This document shows, piece after piece, positions 8,999 to 17,939 of a stretch of DNA of 42,704 nt. The notes beneath the pieces were generated by a model. The model worked only from the letters and a program-made list of their open reading frames with translations, did no database searches and was not told the origin of the DNA. Made by a program: the position numbers and the translations under genes. Source of the stretch: Pseudomonadota bacterium (GTDB lineage Bacteria > Pseudomonadota > Gammaproteobacteria > Burkholderiales > Burkholderiaceae_C); contig CAUJJO010000150.1 of assembly GCA_963205125.1 (NCBI GenBank), positions 1 to 42,704 on the forward strand, given 5' to 3'. The stretch's first letter is position 1. Every line of letters starts with the position of its first letter.

Positions 8999-11095
8999 GT
9001 GAGCGGCACAAGCGAACCAGCGACGGCGGTCCCGGCAGGCAGCCTGCGGCGCCTGCACCTGCGCTACCTGGGATTCGCGCTCGGGCTGTGCGCCTTCGTG
9101 CTGGCGATGGGCGTGGCCGAGCGCCTGGGCGTTCCGAACGGCTGGATCGGCGCGGCCTTCATGGCCGGCACTATCCTCGTCTACGCGACGATCGGCTTCT
9201 TCACCCGCACCTCCAACGAGAGCGAGTACTACGTCGCGGGCAGGCGCGTCCCGGCGCTCTACAACGGCATGGCCACGGCCGCCGACTGGATGTCGGTGGC
9301 CTCCTTCATCGGCACCGCGGGCGTGCTCTACCTGCAGGGTTTCGGCGGTCTGGCCTACATCATCGGCTGGACCGGCGGCTACTGCCTGCTGGCGCTGCTG
9401 CTGGCGCCCTACCTGCGGCGGCTGCCGGTGTACACGGTGGCCGACTTCCTCGGCCAGCGCTACGGCGGCGTGGCGCCGCGGCTGATCGGCGCGCTGGCCA
9501 CGGTCGTCGTCGGCTTCGTCTACGTGGTGGCGCAGCTCTACGGCGTGGGGCTGATCGCCTCGCACCTGCTGGGCCTGGCCTTCGAGGTCGGCATCTTCAT
9601 CGCGCTGGGCGGCGTGCTGGTGTGCTCCTTCCTCGGCGGCATGCGCTCGGTCACCTGGACGCAGGTGGCGCAGTACATCGTGCTGATCCTCGCCTTCCTG
9701 GTGCCGCTGGTGTGGATCGGCCTGAAGCAGCCCGGGACGGTGGTGCCGGGGCTCGCCTACACGAGCGTGCTCGAGCGCGTGAGCGCGCGCGAGCGCCAGC
9801 TGCAGGCCGACCCGCGCGAGCTGGAGGTGCAGCAGCGCTGGCGCGAGCGCGCAGAGGCCGCGCGCGCCAGGCTCGCCGACGTGCCCGCGGCGATGGCCGA
9901 GGAGGTTCGGCAGCTCGGCGCCGAACTGCGACGCCTGCGCGCCGAGCGCGCGCCGCTGCTGCAGATCCAGCTTGCCGAGCGGCGCCTGCGCGCCTTGCCG
10001 CAGACCGAGGCGGCGGCGCGCACGCGCTACGAGGGCGAGCTGGCAGAGGCGCTCCGGCGCGCGCGGCCGCTGGGCGGGCTGGCGCCGCAGGCCACCCCCT
10101 ATGCGCGCGGCGATCCGCAGGGCAGCGAGGAGGCCCAGCGCGCCTACCGCAGCGAGCGCATCAACTTCACCGCGCTGGTCTTCTGCCTGATGCTGGGCAC
10201 GGCGGCGATGCCGCATGTGCTGGTGCGCTTCCTCACCACGCCGTCGGCGGCGGCGGCGCGGCGCTCGGTGGGCTGGGCGCTGCTCTTCATCATCGTGCTC
10301 TACATGGCGGCCCCGGCGCTGGCCGTGCTGATCAAGGCCGAAGTGCTCGACGGCCTCGTCGGCCAGCCGCTGACGCAGCTGCCGGCCTGGCTGCGGCGCT
10401 GGACGCGGCGCGACCCGAGCCAGGTCTCGTTCGAGGACATCAACGGCGACGGCATCCTGCAGCTGGGCGAGCTGCACCTCTCGAGCGACGTCATCGTGCT
10501 GCTGGCGCCCGAGATCGCGCGGCTGCCCGCGGTGATCGGCTACCTGGTCGCCGCCGGCGGCCTGGCGGCGGCGCTGTCCACCGCCGACGGGCTGCTGCTG
10601 TCCATCGCCAGCGCCTTCTCGCACGACGTCTACCGCGGCGTGATCGACCCGCGCGCACCGGCGATGCGCGCCGTCATCCTCTCCAAGGCGCTGGTGCTGA
10701 TGATGGCGGTGATGGCGGCGATGGCGGCCTCGCTGCGGCCCGAGAGCCTGGTCGCGCTGGTCACCGCGGCCTTCTCGATCGCCGCCTCGGCGCTGTTCGC
10801 GCCGCTCGTGCTCGGCATCTTCTGGCGCCGCGCCAGCCGCTGGGGCGCGGTCGCCGGCATGCTGGCGGGGCTGGCCACCTGCCTGGGCTACATGGCGATC
10901 AACCTGCCCTGGTCGCGCGAGCTGCTCGGCGTCGGCCTGCCGCTGGCGCAGACGCGCTGGTTCGACCTGGAACCGACCTCGGCGGGCGTGTTCGGCGTCG
11001 CCGCGAGCTTTGCCGCGGTGCTGCTCGTCAGCCGGCTGGGCGGCGACTCGAGCGCGCGCTCGGCGGCCATCGTCGAGCGGCTGCGGCAAGCCTGA
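8999..11095 (+). CDS. sodium:solute symporter, large subunit (VC_2705-like subfamily)
   Basis: This 698-residue membrane protein belongs to the SSS (SLC5-like) family, in the subfamily that works with a DUF4212 small subunit. Typical blocks are SEYYVAGRRVPALYNGMATAADWMS (about residues 75-100) and LAAALSTADGLLLSIASAFSHD (about 520-540). It is longer than ordinary SSS members because of two insertions. One is an Arg/Glu/Ala-rich segment of about 130 residues (about 256-390) with coiled-coil character. The other holds an EF-hand-like loop, DINGDGILQLGE at 480-491. The GTG at 8999 was chosen because the upstream ORF is Arg-rich and overlaps DUF3460. The substrate may be a short organic acid, but this is unproven. 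Confidence 0.85.
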   Translation: MSGTSEPATAVPAGSLRRLHLRYLGFALGLCAFVLAMGVAERLGVPNGWIGAAFMAGTILVYATIGFFTRTSNESEYYVAGRRVPALYNGMATAADWMSVASFIGTAGVLYLQGFGGLAYIIGWTGGYCLLALLLAPYLRRLPVYTVADFLGQRYGGVAPRLIGALATVVVGFVYVVAQLYGVGLIASHLLGLAFEVGIFIALGGVLVCSFLGGMRSVTWTQVAQYIVLILAFLVPLVWIGLKQPGTVVPGLAYTSVLERVSARERQLQADPRELEVQQRWRERAEAARARLADVPAAMAEEVRQLGAELRRLRAERAPLLQIQLAERRLRALPQTEAAARTRYEGELAEALRRARPLGGLAPQATPYARGDPQGSEEAQRAYRSERINFTALVFCLMLGTAAMPHVLVRFLTTPSAAAARRSVGWALLFIIVLYMAAPALAVLIKAEVLDGLVGQPLTQLPAWLRRWTRRDPSQVSFEDINGDGILQLGELHLSSDVIVLLAPEIARLPAVIGYLVAAGGLAAALSTADGLLLSIASAFSHDVYRGVIDPRAPAMRAVILSKALVLMMAVMAAMAASLRPESLVALVTAAFSIAASALFAPLVLGIFWRRASRWGAVAGMLAGLATCLGYMAINLPWSRELLGVGLPLAQTRWFDLEPTSAGVFGVAASFAAVLLVSRLGGDSSARSAAIVERLRQA

Positions 11096-11120
11096 GGCCG
11101 ACGGCGAGGAAGCCCGCGCG

Positions 11121-11450
11121 ATGACCCCGCCCCGCAGCCTCTGGCGCCGCACGCGACGGCTCACCGGCGCGCTGCTCGGCGTCTGGCTGCTGGTCGTGCT
11201 GCTGGCGACCTGGTTCGCGCGCGACATCGACTTCGCCTTCTTCGGCACGCGCTTCGCCTTCTGGCTCGGCGCGCAGGGCGTGCTGCTCGTCTTCCTCGCC
11301 ATCGTCGCCGTCTACGTGCTGGCGATGCAGCGGCTGGAGCGCGAGGACGCCGCGCGCGAGCCCGGCGCCGGGGCGCCTTTCGAGCCAGCCTCCGAGCCAG
11401 CCTCCGAGCCGGCCTCCAAGCCTCTGTCCAACCGGCCGCCGCCGCGCTGA
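11121..11450 (+). CDS. DUF4212 sodium:solute symporter small subunit
   Basis: This 109-residue protein has two transmembrane helices (about residues 12-32 and 46-66) joined by the RDIDFAFFGTRFAFWLGAQG segment typical of DUF4212, the small partner of VC_2705-type symporters. It starts 25 bp after the large-subunit gene, with a good GAGGAAG ribosome binding site. In the familiar arrangement the small subunit comes first, so the order here is reversed. The C-terminus is a low-complexity tail made by three 12-bp direct repeats (11382-11417) encoding EPAS units. It abuts the convergent SulP gene with no spacer. Confidence 0.82.
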   Translation: MTPPRSLWRRTRRLTGALLGVWLLVVLLATWFARDIDFAFFGTRFAFWLGAQGVLLVFLAIVAVYVLAMQRLEREDAAREPGAGAPFEPASEPASEPASKPLSNRPPPR

Positions 11451-13142
11451 TCAGGGCGGCGCGGCGGCGCCTTCGCCGCGGTCGATGCCGTCGAAGGCCG
11501 CGGCCACCGTCGGCACGATCTGGTCCTCGCCCAGCAGCGCCGCGAAGCCCGAGCGGCGCATCAGCGACAGCGGCTGCTCGTTGACGTTGGCCAGCACCAG
11601 CGCGACACCCCGGCGCCGCAGCGTGCGGTGCAGTTCCTGCAGCGCGTCCAGGCCCGAGGTGTCCATCGAGAAGAGGCGGTGCATGTCCAGCACCAGCGCC
11701 CGCGTCGCCGGGTCGACCTTGGCCGGCAGCGCCTCGACCTTGCCGACCGCGCCGAAGAAGAGCGGCCCGGACAGCTCGAAGGCCTGCACGCCCTCGGGCA
11801 GGTCCTCGCGCGGCAGCGCGTGCACGCCAAAGAGCGTGCTCATGCGGTGGATGAAGAAGGCGCAGGCGAGCACGAGGCCGACCTCGACCGCGACCGTGAG
11901 GTCGAACACGACGGTGAGCAGGAAGGTGCCCAGCAGGATGGTGCGGTACTGCAGGCTGAACTTCTTCAGCCGCACGAACTCGCGCCACTCGCCCATGTTC
12001 CAGGCGACGAAGGCGAGGATGCCGGCCAGCGCCGCCAGCGGCACGTTGGTGGCCAGCGGCGCGGCCACCAGCACGACCAGCAGGATGGTGATCGCGTGCA
12101 CGATGCCGGCCACCGGGGTGCGCGCGCCGGCGCGCACGTTGGTGACGGTGCGGGCGATGGTGCCGGTGGCCGGCAGCCCGCCGAAGAGCGGGCTGACGAT
12201 GTTGGCCAGCCCTTGCGCCATCAGCTCCTGGTTGGGGTCGTGGCGCGGCGCCTCGATCAGCGTGTCGGCCACGCGTGCGCAGAGCAGCGACTCGATCGCG
12301 CCCAGCAGGGCGATCGTCACCGTCGGGATGAGGAGCTGCTTGGCCGTCTCCCAGTCGAAGTCGGGCAGCGTCAACTGCGGCAGCGCGTGCGGGATGCCGC
12401 CAAAGCGCGAGCCGATGGTCTCCACCGGCAGGCCGAACACGGTCACCGCAAGCGTCGCCAGCACCAGCGCGACGATGGTCCCCGGCACATGCGCCACCAG
12501 CCGCCGCAGCCTGGGCGCCGTGCCTTGCGCGTGCACCGGCATCGTGTAGCTCTTGGGCCAGAGCACGACGATCGCCAGGCTGCCCGCGGCGATCGCCAGC
12601 GCGTACGGATTGAGCGTGTGCGCGTGCTGCGCCAGCAGCCTGATCTGCGCGAAGAAGTCGCCCGGCAGCTTGGGCGTGACGAGGCCGAAGAAGTCCTTCA
12701 CCTGCGACAGCCCGATCAGCACCGCGATGCCGTTGGTGAAGCCGATGACGATGGCCACCGGCACGTAGCGCACGAGCACGCCCAGCTTGAACAGCCCCAT
12801 CAGGAACAGCAGCACGCCGGCCATCGCGGTGCTGATGAGCAGGTTGGTCAGGCCGTAGCGCTCGAGAATGCCGTAGACGATGACGATGAAGGCGCCGGCC
12901 GGCCCGCCGATCTGCACGCTCGAGCCGCCGAGGCCCGCGATCAGCAACCCGGCGACGATGGCGGTGAACAGGCCTTGCTCGGGCTTGACGCCCGAGGCGA
13001 TGGCAAAGGCCATCGCCAGCGGCAGCGCGACGACGCCGACCGTCAGGCCGGCGCCGAGGTCGGCCAGCAGGAGCTGGCGGTCGTAGCCCTTCAGGCTGTC
13101 GAGCAGCCGCGGGCGGAAGGGGTGCAGACGGGTGGGAAGCAT
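11451..13142 (-). CDS. SulP family anion transporter with STAS domain
   Basis: This 563-residue inner-membrane protein is a SulP (SLC26-like) transporter. Residues about 25-400 form the multi-helix transport domain, with the GLTVGVVALPLAMAFAIASGV and QIGGPAGAFIV signatures. Residues about 430-555 form a cytoplasmic STAS domain, in which LDMHRLFSMDTSGLDALQEL is the regulatory loop. Substrates in the family include sulfate, bicarbonate and dicarboxylates, and the choice cannot be made here. The ATG at 13142 was preferred to a TTG at 13157. It is a single gene; no carbonic anhydrase is adjacent. Confidence 0.88.
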   Translation of the reverse strand: MLPTRLHPFRPRLLDSLKGYDRQLLLADLGAGLTVGVVALPLAMAFAIASGVKPEQGLFTAIVAGLLIAGLGGSSVQIGGPAGAFIVIVYGILERYGLTNLLISTAMAGVLLFLMGLFKLGVLVRYVPVAIVIGFTNGIAVLIGLSQVKDFFGLVTPKLPGDFFAQIRLLAQHAHTLNPYALAIAAGSLAIVVLWPKSYTMPVHAQGTAPRLRRLVAHVPGTIVALVLATLAVTVFGLPVETIGSRFGGIPHALPQLTLPDFDWETAKQLLIPTVTIALLGAIESLLCARVADTLIEAPRHDPNQELMAQGLANIVSPLFGGLPATGTIARTVTNVRAGARTPVAGIVHAITILLVVLVAAPLATNVPLAALAGILAFVAWNMGEWREFVRLKKFSLQYRTILLGTFLLTVVFDLTVAVEVGLVLACAFFIHRMSTLFGVHALPREDLPEGVQAFELSGPLFFGAVGKVEALPAKVDPATRALVLDMHRLFSMDTSGLDALQELHRTLRRRGVALVLANVNEQPLSLMRRSGFAALLGEDQIVPTVAAAFDGIDRGEGAAAPP

Positions 13143-13337
13143 GCGGTCTCCGGGCAAGCGATGGGGCCAGAGGGCGCCAGCGCGGGAGGTCCGCAGTGAT
13201 GCGTGCGCACGATGAAGCGGCGGCGGCGCGTGAGCAGGCAGACGCGCGGATCGACTGTCCAGTGCAGGACTGACATTCGCCGCGCCCAGGGCGCCGAGGG
13301 ACCGTGCATGGGGCCGATCATGCCACCGTCGAGGCGG

Positions 13338-13371
13338 GCGCGGGCTCGCGCAGGCTCGGGCGAGCCCGCGC
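13338..13371 (-). terminator. GC-rich hairpin downstream of the kinase-like gene
   Basis: Perfect 12-bp inverted arms (gcgcgggctcgc at 13338-13349 and gcgagcccgcgc at 13360-13371) flank a 10-nt loop, directly after the kinase-like stop codon. There is no T-run, so it may act as an RNA-stabilising hairpin or a factor-dependent terminator. The rest of 13143-13337 shows nothing else I can support. Confidence 0.4.
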
Positions 13372-13373
13372 GC

Positions 13374-14459
13374 TCAGCTGCCGGGCGGCGGCAGGCCCAG
13401 GCTCAGCAGCAGGCCGGCCTGGCGCAGCCGCCACAACAGGGCGGCGACGAGCGCGAGACCGAGCACGCTGCCCAGCAGCCACAGCGCGCGGCGATGCCGC
13501 GACAGGCGCAGCGCCAGGCGCTGCCGCCAGCCCGGGCGCAGGTGCGTCGGCAGGCGCGCGGGATCGCCGAGCACGGCGCGCACGGTGTCGACGTCGCGGG
13601 GGCGGTCCTGCGGAAGCGGCGAGAGCATCCACTCGACCGCGGCCAGGAACTCGAGCGAATAGCGCCGCAGCACCGAGGCCGGCCAGGACAGCGCGGCCGC
13701 GCCTTCGCGGCGCTGCGGCGCCGGCGCCGGCGGCTTGCCGATCATCAGGCAGTGCAGCACGGCGCCCAGCGCGTACACGTCGGTCCAGGGCCCGCGCTCG
13801 AGCTCCTTGCCGGCGGCGTACATCTCGGGCGGCGCGAAGCCCTCGCGCGGGCCCGCCGCGCCGCCGTCGCCGCGCGCAGCCGCCAGGCGCCGCGGCGAGC
13901 CCAGGTCCATCAGCACCGGCCGGTGGTCGGGGCCGATGACGATCGAGGACAGGCCGATGTCGCGATGCTCGATGCCCGCGCGGTGCAGGGCCTGCACGGC
14001 CGTCAGCAAGGGCTCGAGCAGCGCGCGCAGCGCGGGCTCGCGCGGCGGGCGTCCGCGCGCCTGCATGGTCTCCTGCAGGTTGCGTCCGGCGACGAGGTCC
14101 ATCGCCATGTAGGCGCTGCCGTTCTCCTCCCAGCTGCCGTAGACCGTCACCAGCCCCGGCTCACGCACGCGCGAAAGCAGCTTGCCCTCGTCGACGAAAG
14201 CGCGCAGACCCTGGGCGTAGCGCTCGGCGTCGTCGGGCCGGCGCGGCTGCACGAGCGTCGCGCCTTCGCGGCGTGCCAGATCCTGTGGCAGGTATTCCTT
14301 GACCGCGTACTCGGTTTCGCTTTCCGCGTCCCATACGCGGTAGCCGTAGCCGTATTGGCCCAGGCCCAGCACGCCGCGAACCTCGAAGCTGCCCAGCCGC
14401 GTGCCCAGGGGCAGCGGCGTGGGCGGCGGGGTCTTGCGGTGCGGGCGGGGGGCAGGCAT
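13374..14459 (-). CDS. protein-kinase-fold protein with degenerate catalytic loop (predicted pseudokinase), membrane-anchored
   Basis: This 361-residue protein has a Hanks-type kinase fold followed by one transmembrane helix (about 327-346). It keeps a Gly-rich loop (LGLGQYGYG, about 31-39), the ATP-anchoring Lys54 in AVKEY, Glu91 in the expected helix C, Asp185 in DLG, and an APE-like APPE motif. The catalytic loop, however, reads HRDIGLSS (165-172). Against HRDLKPxN, the catalytic Lys is Gly and the metal-binding Asn is Ser. Family knowledge therefore predicts very weak or no phosphotransfer, though nucleotide binding may persist. The gene lies 86 bp downstream of metG on the same strand. 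It may be a signalling scaffold; its partner is unknown. Confidence 0.8.
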   Translation of the reverse strand: MPAPRPHRKTPPPTPLPLGTRLGSFEVRGVLGLGQYGYGYRVWDAESETEYAVKEYLPQDLARREGATLVQPRRPDDAERYAQGLRAFVDEGKLLSRVREPGLVTVYGSWEENGSAYMAMDLVAGRNLQETMQARGRPPREPALRALLEPLLTAVQALHRAGIEHRDIGLSSIVIGPDHRPVLMDLGSPRRLAAARGDGGAAGPREGFAPPEMYAAGKELERGPWTDVYALGAVLHCLMIGKPPAPAPQRREGAAALSWPASVLRRYSLEFLAAVEWMLSPLPQDRPRDVDTVRAVLGDPARLPTHLRPGWRQRLALRLSRHRRALWLLGSVLGLALVAALLWRLRQAGLLLSLGLPPPGS

Positions 14460-14545
14460 GGGGGCGCAAGCGTATCAAGGCGGCAGCCTGCGGCGGCGGC
14501 TCACCCCGCGAATCGGGGCCCTCTGGCGCGCGCCCTGCGCGGCCT

Positions 14546-16603
14546 TCAGCGCACCCGCAGGCCGGGGGCAGCCGCGGGCCAGGGGTCGAGCAGGTAGAGC
14601 CCCGGGTGCGTCTTCTCGTCGGCGTGGCTGGCGGCAAGCACCATGCCTTCGCTCACGCCGAACTTCATCTTGCGCGGCGCGAGGTTGGCCACCAGCACGG
14701 TCAGCCGCCCGACCAGGTCGGCCGGTTCGAAGGCGCCGGCGATGCCGCTGAAGACGTTCCTCGTGCGGCCCTCGCCGGCGTCGAGCGTCAGGCGCAGCAG
14801 CTTCGTGCTGCCCTCGACGCGCTCGGCGGCGACGATGCGCGCGAGGCGCAGGTCGACCCTGGCGAAGTCCTCGATGCCGATCTGCGGCGCCAGCGCTTCG
14901 CCGCCCGGAATCAAGGCGGGGGCTGGCGCTGCGGCCGACGCGGGCGGCGGCTCGAAGAGCGCGTCCATCATCTTCGCGTCGACGCGCTGCATCAGGTGCG
15001 TGTAGCTGCCGATGGCGTGCGCGCCCAGCCTGCGCGCGGCGTCCGCCCACTGCAGCGGCGCGATCTTCAGGAAGGCCTCGACCTGCCCGGCCAGCGCCGG
15101 CAGCACGGGCTTGAGGTAGAGCGTGAGCAGGCGGAAGGCCTCGATGCAGGTCGAGCAGACGTCGTGCAGCGCCGCCTCCTGCCCGGGCTGTTTGGCGATC
15201 TCCCAGGGCTTGTGCGCGTCGACGTACTCGTTGACCTTGTCGGCCAGCAGCATGATCTCGCGCAGCGCCTTGCCGAACTCGCGGCCCTCGTAGAGCTGCG
15301 CGATCGGTTCGGACTGCGCGCGCAGCGCATCCAGCACCATGCGGCCCTCGACGCCGACCTCGGCCGAGAGCTGCCCGCCAAAGCGCTTGGCGATGAAGCC
15401 CGCGGCGCGGCTGGCGATGTTGATGTACTTGCCGACGAGATCGGCGTTGACGCGCGCGACGAAATCGTCGGGGTTGAAGTCCAGGTCCTCGACGCGCGCG
15501 TTGAGCTTGGCGGCGATGTAGTAGCGCAGCCACTGCGCGTCCATGCCGAGTTCGAGGTAGCGCAGCGGGCTGATGCCGGTGCCGCGGCTCTTGCTCATCT
15601 TCTCGCCGCTGACCGTGAGGTGCCCGTGCACGTAGACGCGGTCGGGCGCCTTGCGGCCGCTGAAGTGCAGCATCGCCGGCCAGAACAGGGTGTGGAAGGT
15701 GACGATGTCCTTGCCGATGAAGTGCACCTGCTCGAGCTCGGGCTGCGCGAGGTAGGCGTCATAGTCGACGCCGAGCTTGCCGCAGAGGTTCTTCAGGCTG
15801 GCGAGGTAGCCGATGGGCGCGTCCAGCCAGACGTAGAAGTACTTGCCCGGCGCGTCGGGGATCTCGATGCCGAAGTAGGGCGCGTCGCGGCTGATGTCCC
15901 AGTCGCCCAGGCTCACGCGGCCGTCCTCGTCGCGCGTGAACCACTCGCGCACCTTGTTGGCGACCTCGGGCTGCAGCCGCCCGTCCTGCGTCCAGTTCTC
16001 GAGGTACTCGACGCAGCGCGGGTCCGAGAGCTTGAAGAAGAAGTGCTCGCTCGTGCGCAGCACGGGTGTCGCGCCGGAGAGCGCCGAGTACGGGTTCTTC
16101 AGCTCGGTGGGCTGGTAGACGGCGCCGCAGACCTCGCAGTTGTCGCCGTACTGGTCGCGCGCGGCGCAGCGCGGGCACTCGCCCTTGATGAAGCGGTCGG
16201 GCAGGAACATGCCCTTGTCGGGGTCGAAGAACTGCTCGATGGTGCGCGTCTCGATCAGCTCGTTCGCGCGCAGCGCGCGGTAGATGTCCTGCGCGAGCCG
16301 GTGGTTCTCCGGCGCGTCGGTGCTGTGCCAGTTGTCGAAGCCGATGTGAAAGCCTTCGAGATAGCGCGCGCGCCCGGCGGCGATCTGCGCAACAAACGCC
16401 TGCGGCGTCAGGCCCGCCTTCTCCGCGGCGATCATGATCGGCGCGCCGTGCGCGTCGTCGGCGCAGACGAAGCGCACCTCGTGCCCGCGCATGCGCTGGA
16501 AGCGCACCCAGGTGTCGGCCTGGATGTACTCCATCATGTGCCCGATGTGAAACGGCGCGTTGGCGTAGGGCAGGGCGGTGGTGACGAAGAGCTTGCGGGT
16601 CAT
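14546..16603 (-). CDS. metG: methionyl-tRNA synthetase
   Basis: This 685-residue enzyme charges tRNA-Met in the cytoplasm. The class I HIGH motif is HIGH at residues 19-22, and KMSKS appears as [10 protein letters not shown]. The zinc knuckle is [18 protein letters not shown], with two CxxC pairs. The C-terminal part beginning about residue 575 ([20 protein letters not shown]) is the tRNA-binding EMAP/OB-fold dimerisation domain found in the long form of MetRS. The length matches that form (about 670-690). It is divergent from apbC, as in many proteobacteria. A TAGAAT -10-like box is at 16636-16631 on the minus strand. Confidence 0.97.
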   Translation of the reverse strand: MTRKLFVTTALPYANAPFHIGHMMEYIQADTWVRFQRMRGHEVRFVCADDAHGAPIMIAAEKAGLTPQAFVAQIAAGRARYLEGFHIGFDNWHSTDAPENHRLAQDIYRALRANELIETRTIEQFFDPDKGMFLPDRFIKGECPRCAARDQYGDNCEVCGAVYQPTELKNPYSALSGATPVLRTSEHFFFKLSDPRCVEYLENWTQDGRLQPEVANKVREWFTRDEDGRVSLGDWDISRDAPYFGIEIPDAPGKYFYVWLDAPIGYLASLKNLCGKLGVDYDAYLAQPELEQVHFIGKDIVTFHTLFWPAMLHFSGRKAPDRVYVHGHLTVSGEKMSKSRGTGISPLRYLELGMDAQWLRYYIAAKLNARVEDLDFNPDDFVARVNADLVGKYINIASRAAGFIAKRFGGQLSAEVGVEGRMVLDALRAQSEPIAQLYEGREFGKALREIMLLADKVNEYVDAHKPWEIAKQPGQEAALHDVCSTCIEAFRLLTLYLKPVLPALAGQVEAFLKIAPLQWADAARRLGAHAIGSYTHLMQRVDAKMMDALFEPPPASAAAPAPALIPGGEALAPQIGIEDFARVDLRLARIVAAERVEGSTKLLRLTLDAGEGRTRNVFSGIAGAFEPADLVGRLTVLVANLAPRKMKFGVSEGMVLAASHADEKTHPGLYLLDPWPAAAPGLRVR

Positions 16604-16757
16604 GGCGGCGCCGTCCGGAGCAGGGGCGCGATTCTAGGATGCCGACCCCACTGCCATCCCGGCTGCGCGCCTTTGGCTAGACTGCCCGCCAGCCGCGGTG
16701 CGCGCGCGCAGCGCCGCCCCGCTCCCCTTCGTCTTCGACCCCCAAGCAGCCCACGCC

Positions 16758-17852
16758 ATGTCCACCGTCACCGAAGCCGCGCTGACCGAAGCGCTCCGAG
16801 CCGTCCGCGACCCGCAGACGGGCGTCGACTACGTCGCCTCGCGCCAGCTCGAGAACCTGCGCGTCGAGGGCGGCGACGTCTCCTTCGACATCGTGCTCGG
16901 CTACCCCGCCAAGAGCCTGCACCCGGCGCTGCGCAAGGCCTTGATCGCCGCCGCGCGCAGCGTACCCGGGGTCGACAACGTCAGCGTCAACCTGGTCACG
17001 CGCATCACCAAGCACGCGGTGCAGCGCGGCGTGCAGCTGATGCCCAAGGTGAAGAACATCGTCGCCGTGGCCTCCGGCAAGGGCGGTGTCGGCAAGAGCA
17101 CGACGACCGTGAACCTGGCGCTCGCGCTGGCCTCCGAAGGGGCGAGCGTGGGCATCCTCGACGCCGACATCTACGGCCCGAGCCAGCCGATGATGATGGG
17201 CATCGAGGGCCGCCCCGAGAGCCTGGACGGCAAGAGCATGGAGCCGCTCGAGAACTACGGCGTGCAGGTGATGTCGATCGGCTTCCTCGTCGAGCCCGAC
17301 CAGGCGATGATCTGGCGCGGCCCCATGGCCACGCAGGCGCTGGACCAGCTGCTGCACCAGACGCAGTGGCGCGAGCTCGACTACCTGCTGATCGACATGC
17401 CCCCGGGCACCGGCGACATCGCGCTCACGCTCAGCCAGCGCGTGCCGCTGACCGGCGCGGTGATCGTCACCACGCCGCAGGACATCGCGCTGCTGGACGC
17501 CAAGAAGGGCCTGAAGATGTTCGAGAAGGTCGGCGTGCCCATCCTGGGCATCGTCGAGAACATGGCCGTCTACTGCTGCCCCAACTGCGGCCACACCGAG
17601 CCCATCTTCGGCGCCGACGGCGGCAAGCGCATGGCCGAGCAGTACGGCGTCGACTACCTCGGCGCGCTGCCGCTGAACATGCAGATCCGCGTGCAGGCCG
17701 ACAGCGGCAAGCCGACCGTGGTCGCCGAACCCGACAGCGAGGTCGCCGGCATCTACAAGGCGGTGGCGCGCCAGGTGGCGGTGAAGATCGCGCTCAAGGC
17801 CAAGGACTATTCGGGCAAGTTCCCGACCATCGCGGTCAGCGCCTCGACCTGA
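16758..17852 (+). CDS. apbC: iron-sulfur cluster carrier ATPase ApbC/Mrp
   Basis: This 364-residue P-loop ATPase delivers Fe-S clusters to apo-proteins in the cytoplasm. Residues about 5-85 form the N-terminal DUF59 (MIP18-like) domain. The deviant Walker A GKGGVGKST appears near residue 110, and Walker B-type sequence is seen in LLIDMPPGTGDI. The CCPNCGH segment near residue 275 supplies the CxxC pair that binds the bridging cluster in the dimer. The length and all motifs are normal. The ATG at 16758 was chosen because the upstream 20-residue extension from a GTG at 16698 is not conserved-looking. It is divergent from metG. Confidence 0.95.
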   Translation: MSTVTEAALTEALRAVRDPQTGVDYVASRQLENLRVEGGDVSFDIVLGYPAKSLHPALRKALIAAARSVPGVDNVSVNLVTRITKHAVQRGVQLMPKVKNIVAVASGKGGVGKSTTTVNLALALASEGASVGILDADIYGPSQPMMMGIEGRPESLDGKSMEPLENYGVQVMSIGFLVEPDQAMIWRGPMATQALDQLLHQTQWRELDYLLIDMPPGTGDIALTLSQRVPLTGAVIVTTPQDIALLDAKKGLKMFEKVGVPILGIVENMAVYCCPNCGHTEPIFGADGGKRMAEQYGVDYLGALPLNMQIRVQADSGKPTVVAEPDSEVAGIYKAVARQVAVKIALKAKDYSGKFPTIAVSAST

Positions 17853-17860
17853 GCGAGGGG

Positions 17861-17921
17861 TCTGCCTGCGCCGCTGGCTTCAGGCAGCACGCGGCAGCGA
17901 CGGGCGTCGTACGCAGGCAGA
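17861..17921. terminator. inverted repeat between convergent apbC and hydrolase genes
   Basis: Ten-bp perfect arms (tctgcctgcg at 17861-17870 and cgcaggcaga at 17912-17921) enclose a 41-nt interval that itself contains another caggcagc copy. It lies between two convergent genes, so a bidirectional transcription-end structure is possible. No T-run follows. Confidence 0.3.
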
Positions 17922-17939
17922 AGGGGCTGCAGCGCATCC

